Below are positions 12,644-23,618 of a stretch of DNA of 64,000 nucleotides, piece by piece. The notes beneath the pieces are model-generated. The model worked only from the letters and a program-made list of their open reading frames with translations, was not told where the DNA came from and did not search any database. The position numbers and the translations under genes are program-made. Origin of the DNA: Psilocybe azurescens (lineage: Eukaryota; Basidiomycota; Agaricomycetes; Agaricales; Agrocybaceae); assembly GCA_023853785.1 (NCBI GenBank), contig JAJIRX010000567.1:1364001-1428000 (forward strand). The letters are read 5' to 3'. The stretch's first letter is position 1, and every line of letters starts with the position of its first letter.

Positions 12644-13478
12644 TTTCTAAAGGTGTGGTTTTGTGAAAATAGAAATGAAAGGAATGAGCAAGTAATTGCG
12701 ATAAAAGAGAGGAAATGAGCCTTGCGGCGCAGCTCCAGCAGACTGTATATTGCGCAAGCTTGTGCCAAACAAAGATTATCATTTCGACCTCTGCCTTCAG
12801 AACTTCGGACTTCAACCATTCCGCAATTTTGTGGCCTGAACAAGCGACTGCGCACTGCCATGCCTTGTTGGAATACTCCATATAACCTTTCTGCTCACCT
12901 CGGATGTGACTAGGACTATAGTCATTGCCAAATTCATCCATTTGTTGAAGATAGGAGTCAGGGACAGTAACCATACAGTTAAAAAGTTTGCGGAATCTGT
13001 GTGGTGATGCCCAGTGAACTGTGATGCTCTGCGAGTATTCTTCGATCCCTCGAGCCTCACTTATGGGATCTAGTCACTCAGAAAAAAATAATGGGCAATG
13101 ACAAGATATCAAGAATTTCTCTGCTAGCCGGCTCCTCTTTCCAGGGTTAAATTTAATCTCTCAACCTCAGCAGCATCTTCGGTTTGCACCTACCTTACGT
13201 GACTACTTCGGACGGTAGCTTGACATTTAGAATTACACAGATGGCGACGCCGAACTATCACATGACATAGCTTCCTCTTCTCTTCCACGAAACATACTTT
13301 CTCCCTACGAAGAAGCTGGGGCTTCGTTCTTGTTCACCTTTGTTTCCAGCACCCCGTGTTCATAGGCAACACAGTGCATCCCGGACCGACGATATTACGG
13401 GAAGCTCTGGTTTACTATAAAGCAGACTGTCAACGTTTCTCGAGTGCATGCCTCTTAATCTCTGATTCGTTGACCACC
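12644..13478. other. Divergent promoter region VPS1/GH88
   Basis: About 835 bp between divergent starts. A minus-strand frame here (upper part of 12513-12974, starting MVTVPDSYLQQMDEFGN) has protein-like composition but no recognised domain, and it overlaps the VPS1 5' end. I leave it as probable leader sequence. Nothing else supported. Confidence 0.4.
13413..13422 (+). promoter_or_regulatory. TATA-like element upstream of GH88 gene
   Basis: The stretch ACTATAAAGC lies about 60 bp before the GH88 start codon, in the same orientation. Assigned from motif and position only. Confidence 0.35.
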
Positions 13479-15180
13479 ATGTTAATCAAGGCCCTAGTCG
13501 TTCTCGGTTTTTCGCACTTCTTCCCATTTGTACTGGCCGACTTGCCCCCGGAACTTTTCTCATCCGACATCCCTACCAAAGTATTGGCAACGTTCAAGGC
13601 GCTTCCAAGATCCATTCAATACCCCCAATATACCGACACCGGCCCTGGAAAGTGGCTTTATTTCTCCCCTAATACCTGGACATCTGGCTTTTTCCCAGTT
13701 ACTGGTTATGCGCTGAACACACGGAAACAGTTGTGCGGAGCGACACCGGTCAATGGATTGAACAATGCAGATTGGTTGGATCTAGCGCGGTCTGCGAGTG
13801 ATGGACTTCTATCGCTTAACGCAAATAACGGCATTGGGCATGACGTTGGGTTCATCAGTTATCCTTTTGTCGAGGAATTGGTGGTGTGAGCAAAGATCTT
13901 AAAATTGAGCTTGCGCCCTTTTATAACATCGCCCTGACGGACGCACATAGAAATCCGAAAAACCAAACAGCAATTGATGCCGTCAATAAGTTTGCAAGTA
14001 TGCTGGCAGCGCGTTTCAATCCAGTTGTCGGTTGCACACGAAGTTGGGACACAACGGATCCTACAGATTTTCAGGTGCGTGGGATGTTTCATGTACATCT
14101 ATGAACGCTGCCTCATGCCATTCACTACACAGGTCATCATTGACAACATGATGAATCTCGAAGTGCTTTTCCATTCGGCTGAACTGACAGGAAATTCCAC
14201 ACTCCGAAAAATAGCCACTACTCATGCGGACACCACTATGAAGAACCATATCCGGGACGATGGTGCGTGTTCTTCGTTAGAATAATGTTTTCTGGGCAAG
14301 AAACCGTCTAAACTTAGCTCTTTGATTAGGGTCCACATGGCATGTTGTCGAATACAATTCTACGACTGGTCTCGTTATCAAGAAGAGGACTGCTCAAGGA
14401 TTCTCTGACAGTAGCACGTGGTCGCGAGGACAGGCGTGGGGTATCTATGGGTTTGCTAACAGTAAGTTCCCCCCTTTGTATGGTTTCCCTTTACCTCGTC
14501 AGTTTCTCAAACATCTTTGGGATTAGTGTATAAATTTACCAATGACACAAACTATCTGGAAACATCACGAAGGCTAGCAACATACTTTTTGACAAATATT
14601 CCTTCAGATGGCATCGTACCCTGGTCAGTATTTCATCTTTCTACAAATCCGGGTAAAGGTTGCTACACACTATATCTCTTGTGACTGATACTCCTATACC
14701 ATCAGGGATTTCAACGCTCCCCTGAGTCCTCCACCGCGTCCAGCAGACTCATCGGCTGCTACCATTGCTGTCACCGGCTTGTTACTTCTCGCTCAACAAG
14801 AAACTACGCAAACTGCGAAACAGCAATGGATTGATGGGGCTTTCAACATCCTGAACAACATTACCGCATTAGCTTGGAATCCATCCTGGCAAAGTTTACT
14901 TTCTAACGGAACTGTCAATGAACCGGCAGATAACTTTTTAACCGGTATCGTCTATGGTCAGCATCTTTAATTACTCTTTTAACGAGTTTTGAGGAATTCG
15001 GATATCGCGCATTTTCTAGGTGATTACTACTTCATAAAGGCAGGGAACGACCTTGTTACAATGGGATTGGCGTCTTGCAAGGACGTTATAGGATCGAGTA
15101 ATACTGCTAGTACTTCCGATCCGGCCATCTCTCCAACCCAATCGTCTGCAGCTGGGAGATTATCTCTTTTTAATTGTTGA
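13479..15180 (+). CDS. Secreted glycoside hydrolase family 88 (unsaturated glucuronyl hydrolase-like)
   Basis: GH88 enzymes release unsaturated glucuronic acid from oligosaccharides made by polysaccharide lyases; the true substrate here is unknown. The start at 13479 gives a signal peptide (MLIKALVVLGFSHFFPFVLA). Downstream blocks are characteristic: YFSPNTWTSGFFPVTGYAL, DVGFISYPF, TRSWDTTDPTDFQ joined to VIIDNMMNLEVLF (the Asp residues typical of the catalytic site), GSTWHVVEYN, QGFSDSSTWSRGQAWGIYGF and VPWDFNAP, in (alpha/alpha)6-barrel order. About seven exons; roughly 410-430 residues. The C-terminus is Ser/Thr-rich and ends SLFNC. The earlier in-frame ATG at 13356 would hide the signal peptide, so I reject it. 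Confidence 0.9.
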
Positions 15181-15934
15181 TATTAATGAATCAGGATGAC
15201 CAGCCTCTCAGATTTTAGAGGTAACGGAACCTGTCTTGGAAATGATATGATTGCAGTAGGTTCGGATTATCGACCTTCTAGTACCCTATCTTAATTTGGC
15301 CTATTTCATGCGACCATACCTCTTCTCAAAGCGTCTTTGTCCCGGTCGACGAATCACGACGGGTAGCAAAGTAGCTAATGAATATTCATTAGAGATGGCC
15401 TAGGTCTGCATGCAACACCATGAACTTAAATATAACTTCTAGATAACGTATAATGACGTTTTTCGAAGTGTGTATCCCGAGTATGACCAAATTGGCTACC
15501 TGAGTGAATGCACCGGATTCTTAAGACAGGTATAGTCTGTATAAAATAAGTTATTCTGAAATAACAAAAATTGGGGGAAATTTCCTTGCAGGCGTTGCGA
15601 TCGTCAAGGGAGTATTGAAAGCAGTGAGATTCTATGCCTGACTATTCAGACACTTCCGTTGACGGTTAGATCGGAGACCCTGGCAAACGTTTCAAGAAAG
15701 GGCTGTTGTAGAGGCGACCGGAACTGGCCAGCACGGGTGCTTTTGGACGGGGGTTGCGCGACACGATTTTGATGCCAATGCTCATGCTACATACATTACA
15801 TCGGAACTGCTTGCAAGATCGATGGAGTCGATGGTCCACGGAGAAATTTGCCGCCGTGAGAATAACGAATTAATGGTTATTGTAAGAGATCCAAGGAGTA
15901 CAACAGTTCAGACAATTTAAGCGTCTAATGATAT
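15181..15934. other. Intergenic, convergent 3' ends
   Basis: About 750 bp between the stop of the GH88 gene and the stop of NTF2. No gene, RNA or repeat recognised. Confidence 0.5.
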
Positions 15935-16533
15935 CTAACCGTAGTTGAGACGGAAGATATCGTTGAATCTGGACAGGAAAAATATTAGATAGGATCGTAT
16001 GGAAGATCGATGGAGATGCTTACACATAGTAGGTAGTGCCTTCAGGAATAAGTTGGAAAACCTGGCTGAAGTTCAAAGGGTTCTCCGAATCATCGACCTA
16101 AACGCAATGTAAGATGGCTGAAGATAGATCCAAAGGGGTAGGCCGTACAAGGAGGAGCCCCGTTACGCTGACGATGAGACTGGAGACAGCAGGGGAAGAT
16201 GGCTGGGCGTCCAGGGTAGTAACCTTGTGCTGCACCTTCGCGAAAGGGAGGGCCTGCAAAGGATGAGATGTTAGTTATTTTGCAGAAATAGCAGAGATTT
16301 GGAAGCACCTCAAGCTTCTCAATAATAGCAACAGCACCTTGGATGGGAATTCCCTCAAAGGTGAGCATGGAGTTGTCGCGCTTGAAAATCAAGGAGAAGA
16401 TCAGACGCGATTTTGAGTTTCAGAGAGAAAGAAAGGGACTGACATAGAGAGCTTTGAGATTGGCGCGGCCCTCAGAAAAGGTCTTGTAGTAGTAGTCGAC
16501 GAACTGCTTTGCGATGGTGCTGATGTCTGCCAT
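15935..16533 (-). CDS. NTF2: Nuclear transport factor 2 (NTF2)
   Basis: Small homodimeric carrier that brings Ran-GDP into the nucleus. The start at 16533 gives MADISTIAKQFVDYYYKTF. Further spliced pieces are DNSMLTFEGIPIQGAVAI, LDAQPSSP, VDDSENPLNFSQVFQLIPEG and TTYYVFNDIFRLNYG, the standard order of NTF2 from N- to C-terminus. The last exon begins after CCAG and ends with the stop at 15935-15937. About 125 residues in at least five exons, as expected for the family. The start lies only 162 bp from that of the plus-strand gene at 16696, so the two probably share a promoter. Confidence 0.95.
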
Positions 16534-16695
16534 GGTTGTTGATGTTGGTCCGTTTGAAGTCAGAGATAGATTCGAGTTTGAAGAAAGTGTCGCACGTGAC
16601 CCTGCAGTGGGTGGTTGTCGCCAAGTGGACGGACTGTTCTTAGTCTTGACTTGAACGGATTTTATAACATAACATACTTACCTCTTGACTATAAT

Positions 16696-18278
16696 ATGTC
16701 CACGTTTTCAACAGATCTGGCACGTCCAGCGGTGCGCCGCAAATCGTCTGCACAAAACCTTCTTTCTTCATTCAAGACGTCAACCGCTTCTTCATCCTCG
16801 TCCCCGGCTGTGCCTCCGCCTTTGAACCTCTCTTCCGTCTCTGCCATGAATTCCACCACCTTGTCCTTTTCTTCTGCAGCCACTCCGACCGCAACCACTC
16901 CTTTGCAACGTGAATGGGATGCACAGTCGCTTCACTCCGACACTGTTGGGTCAAGCCTGGCAGGTGCACAGAGCCCGCCCCTGGGTCAGGGCACGTCTAT
17001 CGACTTGCTCAGAGAGCTTGTTCAGAAGAGAATCACCACTTTGACATATCTTAGGAACATCCATGAAGGGTGCGTCTAGCACCACTCGACCGTCTTGCCT
17101 TGTTCTTGATCATGATACCTTTTCCCTCCAGACGCAGCCACTGGTTTCATACCATCCAGATCTCGCGTGCTGAATTGGACAGGGTATTTAATAACAACAA
17201 TGTAGCCATTAAAAAACGGTACGACATTTATCTTCGCGATGCCATATTGCGTAGTATTAATGAATCTTCAGGACAAATCGTTTTGCCATCCTTGGACTGT
17301 CCTTATCAACACTTTTGGATATTAACCAACCCCTCGACCTACTTCGTGGGCTAATGATCACTATAACGGAATACGATCAATCTAAGGAAGAAGGCGATAA
17401 TAAATCACGAATAGTGCGTCCTTTTAAGACTCACATACCGCATCATGGAAAGTAACCACGATTGCATCAGCGACTATTCAAGGGCAAGGGCTTGAAAAGG
17501 GGCACATCAGGAATACCTGAATTTACTGGATCGTACGTTGATAATCCCACAGACGCATCCAACCTACTATCCCCTTCAATTGTAAGCATCCCCCACGCTT
17601 CACTCGTACGTGCAATAATTTACACAGCCTTGAAGCCTTTCCCCTTAGATTACCATCAAACATTACTTTCTTTACTTGACGTTCTATCTGAAGTCTACAA
17701 CAAAATTTCAAAAGTTCTCGGCCCATCTCCTTTTCCCAACCCACAGCAGCAGATGATGGGCCCTCTGGGTCTGCTGGCCCCGCACCCTGGCGTTTCGTAC
17801 CTGTTCCCCTCGGAGATCACCCCTTCAAATACTCTAGGAGGGTTTAACACAAACAACAATCCGAATCACCAGTCCAATCCGAACCTTCATCAACCATCAT
17901 ATCCGCCGAATAGTTTCTCAGGCCCACCGGAAACTGAGATGAGTGGGAGCCTGTGGGGAATCGCAAACCCCAGTTCTGGGCCTATGGGCGGCGGATCCAT
18001 TACCGGTCAGCCTGCTCCAGGGTGGTCAAGCTCTTTGGGTGATTTGGTGGTGAAGATTGATAGTAAACTGAAGGTGCGTATTTCTGAATAATAGATTTGT
18101 TGCGGTCTTACTAAACCATGAATAACATAAGAAAATAACAACAATCTTACTCAAGGAGCTTGACGATCTTGCGCGCGCAGGGATCAAAGATGAGCTGGCG
18201 TCTTTAGATCCCTTACTGCGAAATATCAACGGAGCCGGCGGGATTGGGCAAGTTCTCTACGATTTCGAGGGCATGTAA
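16696..18278 (+). CDS. Conserved fungal protein of unknown function
   Basis: I do not recognise a named family. The N-terminal ~110 residues are Ser/Thr/Pro-rich and look disordered. A helical region follows (SIDLLRELVQKRITTLTYL, HWFHTIQISRAELDRVF). After an intron whose splice restores the frame come NRFAILGLSLSTLLDINQPL and DLLRGLMITITEYDQSKEEG, then SIVSIPHASLVRAIIYTALK and LLSLLDVLSEVYNKI. The end is a Pro/Asn/Gly-rich tail and a final helix, KELDDLARAGIKDELASLDP, stopping at 18278. The even exon structure and strong codon conservation pattern across five or more exons argue for a real gene. Divergent to NTF2. Confidence 0.75.
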
Positions 18279-20157
18279 GGAAGTGCCCTCGATAGAATCC
18301 GTGCGATTGTCGCGAGGATTTATTAACGGTCCGCGCGAGTGTCGCGTAGGATTTCGTGGTCGTTTCTCTCCTTTTTTATAGCAGTCCTTCTGGAATGTTT
18401 ATATTCTCCTTCTGATGGGCAGACATCACTCTTGGTTCCCATCTCATCCCCCAGGAGGCATTGCATGCCGATACCCTCAGTCAACCTACAGCAGCTCCGA
18501 TACTTGGCTTGATGTAGTACATACTTCAGAGGGCTGCCTTTCGTTCATGTGTGTCGCATGGGGCAGAACTACACCCAACGCACGTTGTAAATCCCTGACG
18601 GCCGATACCATTTCGACCTTCTATATTATGGCAAACCGAAGCACGGGATTACATCTTATTCCAATATCATATCAATGCTCACCGGACACACTTCGATCCC
18701 GAGCCAAATTATTCTCAGGTGGATTATCGACGCCATCATTCTTATTCTTAGAACACATGGGCGGGACGACTACAGATTGTGGCCATGGTTTATTGATCTT
18801 CTAGCTGGCGGCCGCGTTTTAGGGCAGGTGGAGGGGTGGCATATCTGTGCATCATATACTGCAAGTGGGGATGTGCAGCGGATCGTCATCGTGGATTTTG
18901 TACTATATCTTGTCGACCGCTATGTCCCCTGTTTTGTAATCTGTGGAAGAAATACATATGTTGGCCCTGTACACTGGCGAGGCGCTGTGCATTGGCATAA
19001 CATCGATTTGGCCGGAGATATCAAAAACATCATATTATTTAATGAGGGGTGTGTACTTGAAAAGCGAGAATATATTTGTCATAGAGAATATATGTGCTGG
19101 GTTAATGAAATGATTGGATCGTCGTGTATATTGCATCAGCATAGTGCAAAAGGATTCGGAAAACGTTGACGCTTTATTTGCAAGCGCACGCCCCGGACTG
19201 ACAGCCACACCTATTAAATCAGAGTGCCTTTTAGATTCAGTCGTCACTGGGCTCGATAAACGAGAAATTCTTGCGTACGTTGTGGTACATTTGCAGTCCG
19301 TTTGACCGCAGGCGGCGCTCAGAGGAATAGAACTCGTCTATGGCAATGGAAGAGATGAGTGTGAATGTGTATTGATATAAATGTCAATCCTACAGAGTGC
19401 ATCTCGAGGGGATGGGATGAGTCGTCAGTGGTTGGAACTGAGTTGGACTAGGATGTAGTTTGAGGAGCGAAAGACATGAAAAGGTGGCTTATATACTTCT
19501 GTATGGTCTATCACGGTCTGGAAGAGTCTGTGCGCGCAGAAGCTCACAAATGAGACACCATACAAAGATACTTTGAAGCCTTCAGATAAGCTCAGATTTC
19601 GTGGAAAGCCCATGAAGATAGTGTTCATGAGTCGGATAAGCCGAAATATGCTGACAGAGAGACTCAAGAGCTGGCCAGAATAGCCAGATAGCGAATTATA
19701 TGCTATGTTCCCTGGTGACTTGAGCATAGCTGACATCCTATGGTGCAGATCAATGAGCCTTTTGTAAGATCTCATGGGTCCGTTATCAGAGAACAAGCAC
19801 CTGGATTGTGCCAGAACTGGGCCTACGAAGTTTATCTGAAGATCTAGGCAGCATGTTCGTATCCTGCATGATAATTTATTTATCATCTTCTTCTCGAAAG
19901 GTCCCTCAAAACCCAAGAGGGGTCAAAAAGGTAAATGATAAGTTGGTACCGATGACCACGTTCAATACAAAGTTCCCTGTCCAACAGAGAAAAACACCTT
20001 TTCCAGGAGAAACGTACGACCAAGAACAAATTTGCCTAGAGACATGGTGAGGGTTGTTTCACCAAGTTGGCGTTGGCTATAACCACCCGGCGTCTAAATT
20101 TGTTAGAATATGGCCCTATAATGGGATAAAACTATGGGGAAACCCCCTTTCTCAGGA

Positions 20158-20179
20158 TTTCTCCGGTTTTTTGGAGAAA
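20158..20179. repeat. Small perfect hairpin
   Basis: TTTCTCC and GGAGAAA flank an 8-nt loop, forming a 7-bp perfect stem in an otherwise gene-free region. Function unknown; possibly part of a decayed foldback element. Confidence 0.4.
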
Positions 20180-20679
20180 CCCTTCCGAAAGTCTACCCCA
20201 AATGGAACCGGTCGGTGATTAGTCAGGGTACTGTGTGACGCCCCAAAAATAAATATACAAAGTTCTCATTGCGTCCGAGTCAACTCCATGCCCATCTCCA
20301 ATCCAATCGACTTCAATTTCTGCTGTAGGCTAAATGTCAATATTTCTCATAGTAATGGATTATCTACATATATGGATACTACTTAACAGGTGAATTTGAG
20401 GTGAATAGCTTGAAATTGAGCAATGATTGATGAGTGCTTGTCATGATTGACTCATGGTCAACGCTACCCCCTTATATACACCTGACATGTACCTTTTCTT
20501 GTTTAGATCTTCACTCCCTCTTGCTGGCTCATTATAGACTCCCCTGGGCATTGTTCCCTGGATGATTTTTCTCATTAGATCCTTCTTTGTCTACATACTT
20601 TGTATTCTTCAGCATTGTCAAATGAACACAAATTTCCTTGCCTCTCCAATCTTATAGTTTTTTCTTGTTTGACACAGCA

Positions 20680-20720
20680 GGCATTGGCTTATAAATTCTG
20701 AGAATATATAAGCCAATGCC
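20680..20720. repeat. 41 bp near-perfect palindrome
   Basis: The left arm GGCATTGGCTTATA (20680-20693) is the exact reverse complement of the right arm TATAAGCCAATGCC (20707-20720). The middle (A-ATTCT-G-AGAAT-A) is itself palindromic, leaving one A:A mismatch pair and a single central G at 20700. It could form a hairpin of about 20 bp. Nothing in the flanks tells whether it is a mobile-element end, a binding site or a transcribed hairpin. Confidence 0.8.
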
Positions 20721-21065
20721 CGCGGTGTGATCAGACTTGCTTTGGTTTATTCAACAACTTGGTCGCATCTTGACGAGCAGTGGCACCTATGAGCCGTAGG
20801 GTACATCACATATATCGAAGTCTGTCTAGGAGAGACTAAGTGGCACCATGTTTTCTCCAAATTATCCGGCCATTCCTTGACAAAAGCTGTTTAAGTGTAA
20901 TCTACGTCGAATATATCCTAACTAGGACGTATTTTTACGCAACATATTAAATTTTCATAGTTATGTGCTGTTTTAGGGAAATAAAACAAGTACAAATCTA
21001 AATTGATATTGGAAATGGGTCAAATGCGAACCTTGTTCTGAAAAACTGTGCAGCTCACCGGAAGG

Positions 21066-23171
21066 ATGCAGGTGGCCAGCAGCCTCTACGCTTCCTCTCT
21101 ACCTCATTCACATTACCATTCATATTATCAATTACCATCAGGTTTATCCATAGCTTACTGTCATTCAAAATCTGTTTATTGATTTCCTCCCAGGGCCTCA
21201 AGATCATGAACTTAAGCGTCAATATCTCACTCTGCTACCACCTCAGCAAATCATCGAGATTTGTCTGACATTTGACATACATGTTCCTCCTTATATTAAG
21301 AGTACAGTATGGCCACCAGATATCAATGCTGCCATTGCAGGATTGCAAAATGTCGCACAACCTTCAGCTGAACAGGCAGCGGAAGAAACTCCAAAAGAAG
21401 GCGAACCAGCAGTCATGGACTCGTTAAAATCCCCATCTAGATCAGAATCTACTGCAGCGGTTCAGGATGTCATTCCTTCAACAGAACCACAGCCTCCAGA
21501 TAAAGAGGCGCCCCCGACGGCTCCCGATCCATCCACATCCACGACCCCTTCCATCCCTGCAGCCGAATCTCCTGCATCACCTCTCGCTCAAACCGCCCCA
21601 AGTACCTCATCTACCGCTCCTGAACCTGCTCAACCCGCTGCTTCTGCTGCTTCTGCAGCACCTATACCTCCCCATCCACAATATCCTCATCAACCGTACG
21701 GTTATGGCCATCACCCACACCCACAAGCTACATATCCTATCTCTCCCTACTATGCTCAACCTTCAGGTGGCTACTCATATCCGTACGGTCCCTATGCGAA
21801 TCCTATGCAAAATGCTTATCATCCCCAACCGCCTGCTGCTTACCCGCCCCAGCCATCGTTATACAACGGTATGGTTCCGATTTCACACTCGATTCAGCAG
21901 CAGCAGCAGCAGCAAGATGTCGTTGGTGGGACAGACGATCTTCCGAGTTATGAGGAGATGATTGTCGAGGCTCTGACTGGTTGCTCGGATCCTGAGGGCT
22001 GGGCGCCAAAGGTTCTTTTCTCATGGATGGCTTCGAGATATCCTCTACAGTCAGAATTTTAGGCCATCTGCAGGTCAAGCTCTTCAGAAGGCATATAAAC
22101 GTGGTCGATTCGAGAAAAGCTCAAATGGAAAGTACCGGTTAAATCCTACTTGGGAAGGGGGCAATGTAAGTATTTTTTCTCATCATAGAGCGCCGTTGTT
22201 GACATCTTTAGACTACCCGTCGGACCACTCGTCGCCCGCAAACCCAAAATGCCCAATCAGCTCCCAGTACATCCACACCAGCACCACCATTCACACACGC
22301 GCCTCTCGTGCATCATCATCATGGCCATCCCGCAACAACTACATCACAACCCGCCGCTCAACCACCTTATCCATCTCAGCCCTATGGTTATCCTCCTTAT
22401 TCACATGTGGGCTATCCCTGTTACCCCGCCCAGCCTGCTCCATCTACATCGACTGCACCTAGCACCATCCCCGGTGCTCCTACTGCACCAGTCACGAACA
22501 AAACCCCTGCTGCAGCTACTTTATCTGCTACAGAAACTGACTCTGCTGATGCGTACGAGGCTGCTCAGAACATCCTCAGCGCAATCAACTTCGGGAGTAT
22601 GTATCAATTACCACCAAAGGAGCGACAAAAAGATAGTCAGGCTAGAGACGAGCATTCTTCTACTGAAACTACTGATGATGTGACTGATAACGGAGTTGAG
22701 CACCTGCTGTCCCATGTACAGGCCATGCTGGCCAGTAATGCTGCCGCCTCTCAGTCGGGATCTGCAGCCCCGACTTCGGTGCATGCACCACCACCTCAGA
22801 CTTCGAATGATGGTTCCACGGAGGATCCTCGTGCTGAGCTACAGGCCCAACTCGCTCTTCTAGCCGCGCAGCTCGTCGAGCTTGCTCAGGCAGAAGAACA
22901 TGCGTTTGAAGGGCAGGTTCCTCAGCCTGCTGCTGCTGGTACCATACCGACACATAACCCTCCTACCCCTGAATCTATACCCGTATTTCAGCCTCCACCT
23001 CCACCTCCACCTCCTGTTGTTCCTGCCACTCCCGCTACTTACATCCACGCACCTACCGCATCTACGCCTTCGATGGCACCTCGAATTGCCGATATGACTA
23101 ATGACGACATCCCTGATCCTATGCCTGAGGAAGACGACAGCGACGATGATGACATGGAAGAGATTATTTAG
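21066..23171 (+). CDS. H15-like winged-helix protein with long low-complexity regions
   Basis: Probably a nuclear chromatin or DNA-binding protein. I read the start at 21066; exon 1 ends TTACCATCA-G before gtttat, and exon 2 continues GPQDHELKRQYLTLLPPQQI. A conserved N-terminal block (ICLTFDIHVPPYIKSTVWPP) precedes about 180 residues rich in Pro, Ala, Ser and Tyr. A domain like linker-histone H15 follows (SYEEMIVEALTGCSDPEGWA, LFSWMASRYPLQ, then ALQKAYKRGRFEKSSNGKYR), then another long Pro/Ala/Gln-rich stretch and an acidic end (PEEDDSDDDDMEEII). The frame is interrupted inside the winged-helix domain at the T run 22057-22060: dropping one T restores SEFRPSAGQALQKAY. The last intron lies at 22168-22210 or so. 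Confidence 0.8.
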
Positions 23172-23618
23172 ACATATCACTCTACAAAATTACTTTATAT
23201 CCTTTACGATTACTCTACTAAACCTCCATCAGTCGTGTTTACCTTTTCTCTCTTTTTGTTGTCATGGATCTCATTGCAGGGCTTTATAAGATATAAGGGT
23301 TCTCCATCGTATATCATGTCCAGCTAAAAGGACGTGCAAATTCTTATTACAACCTGTGTAGAAATTAGTGCAATTATTTGTTGTTCTGTTGTTGTTCGGT
23401 TTGTTGTTCGACGATAATTACTATTTTCAACATTCTCAGGCTGTCAAGTGAACCTCTTATCCTCTTACTTGTACACATAAGGCAGTGAGCACAGGCTCAA
23501 CAGGCACAGGTTCTCAGAATCAACCCACGCCTGGATATAAAGGCGCCAATGCATTCTGTCAACATGCTGCACTATCTGAACCTCGCTTTTTCGTTGTCCC
23601 AACTGAAGCTTAACCACT
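23172..23618. other. Intergenic with TTG-rich tract
   Basis: 3' region of the winged-helix gene and promoter of the next. It holds an imperfect TTG/GTT simple repeat near 23380-23412 and the TATA box at 23536. No gene seen. Confidence 0.5.
23536..23542 (+). promoter_or_regulatory. TATA box upstream of CorA-like gene
   Basis: TATAAAG about 80 bp before the start at 23619, in the same orientation. Motif and position only. Confidence 0.4.

Larger units (their letters stand above)
18279..21065. other. Gene-poor 2.8 kb gap with foldback structures
   Basis: No convincing gene. Plus-strand frames at 18415-18804 and 18675-19169 (164 codons) carry no recognisable domain. On the minus strand a short frame around 19240-19345 ends in a protein-like tail (NGLQMYHNVRKNFSFIEPSD), but I could not attach it to an upstream exon. 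The right half holds two inverted repeats (20158-20179, 20680-20720) and a TGTGACGCCCC motif at 20234 that resembles the edge of some LTRs. Probably decayed mobile-element and intergenic sequence. Confidence 0.4.

Noticed and set aside
12513..12974. Minus-strand frame of 153 codons before VPS1
   Set aside because: It overlaps the VPS1 first exon in another frame, has no domain and no separate splice structure; more likely leader sequence.
18675..19169. Plus-strand frame of 164 codons in the 18-21 kb gap
   Set aside because: No recognisable domain, no splice signals to extend it and odd composition; not strong enough to call a gene.
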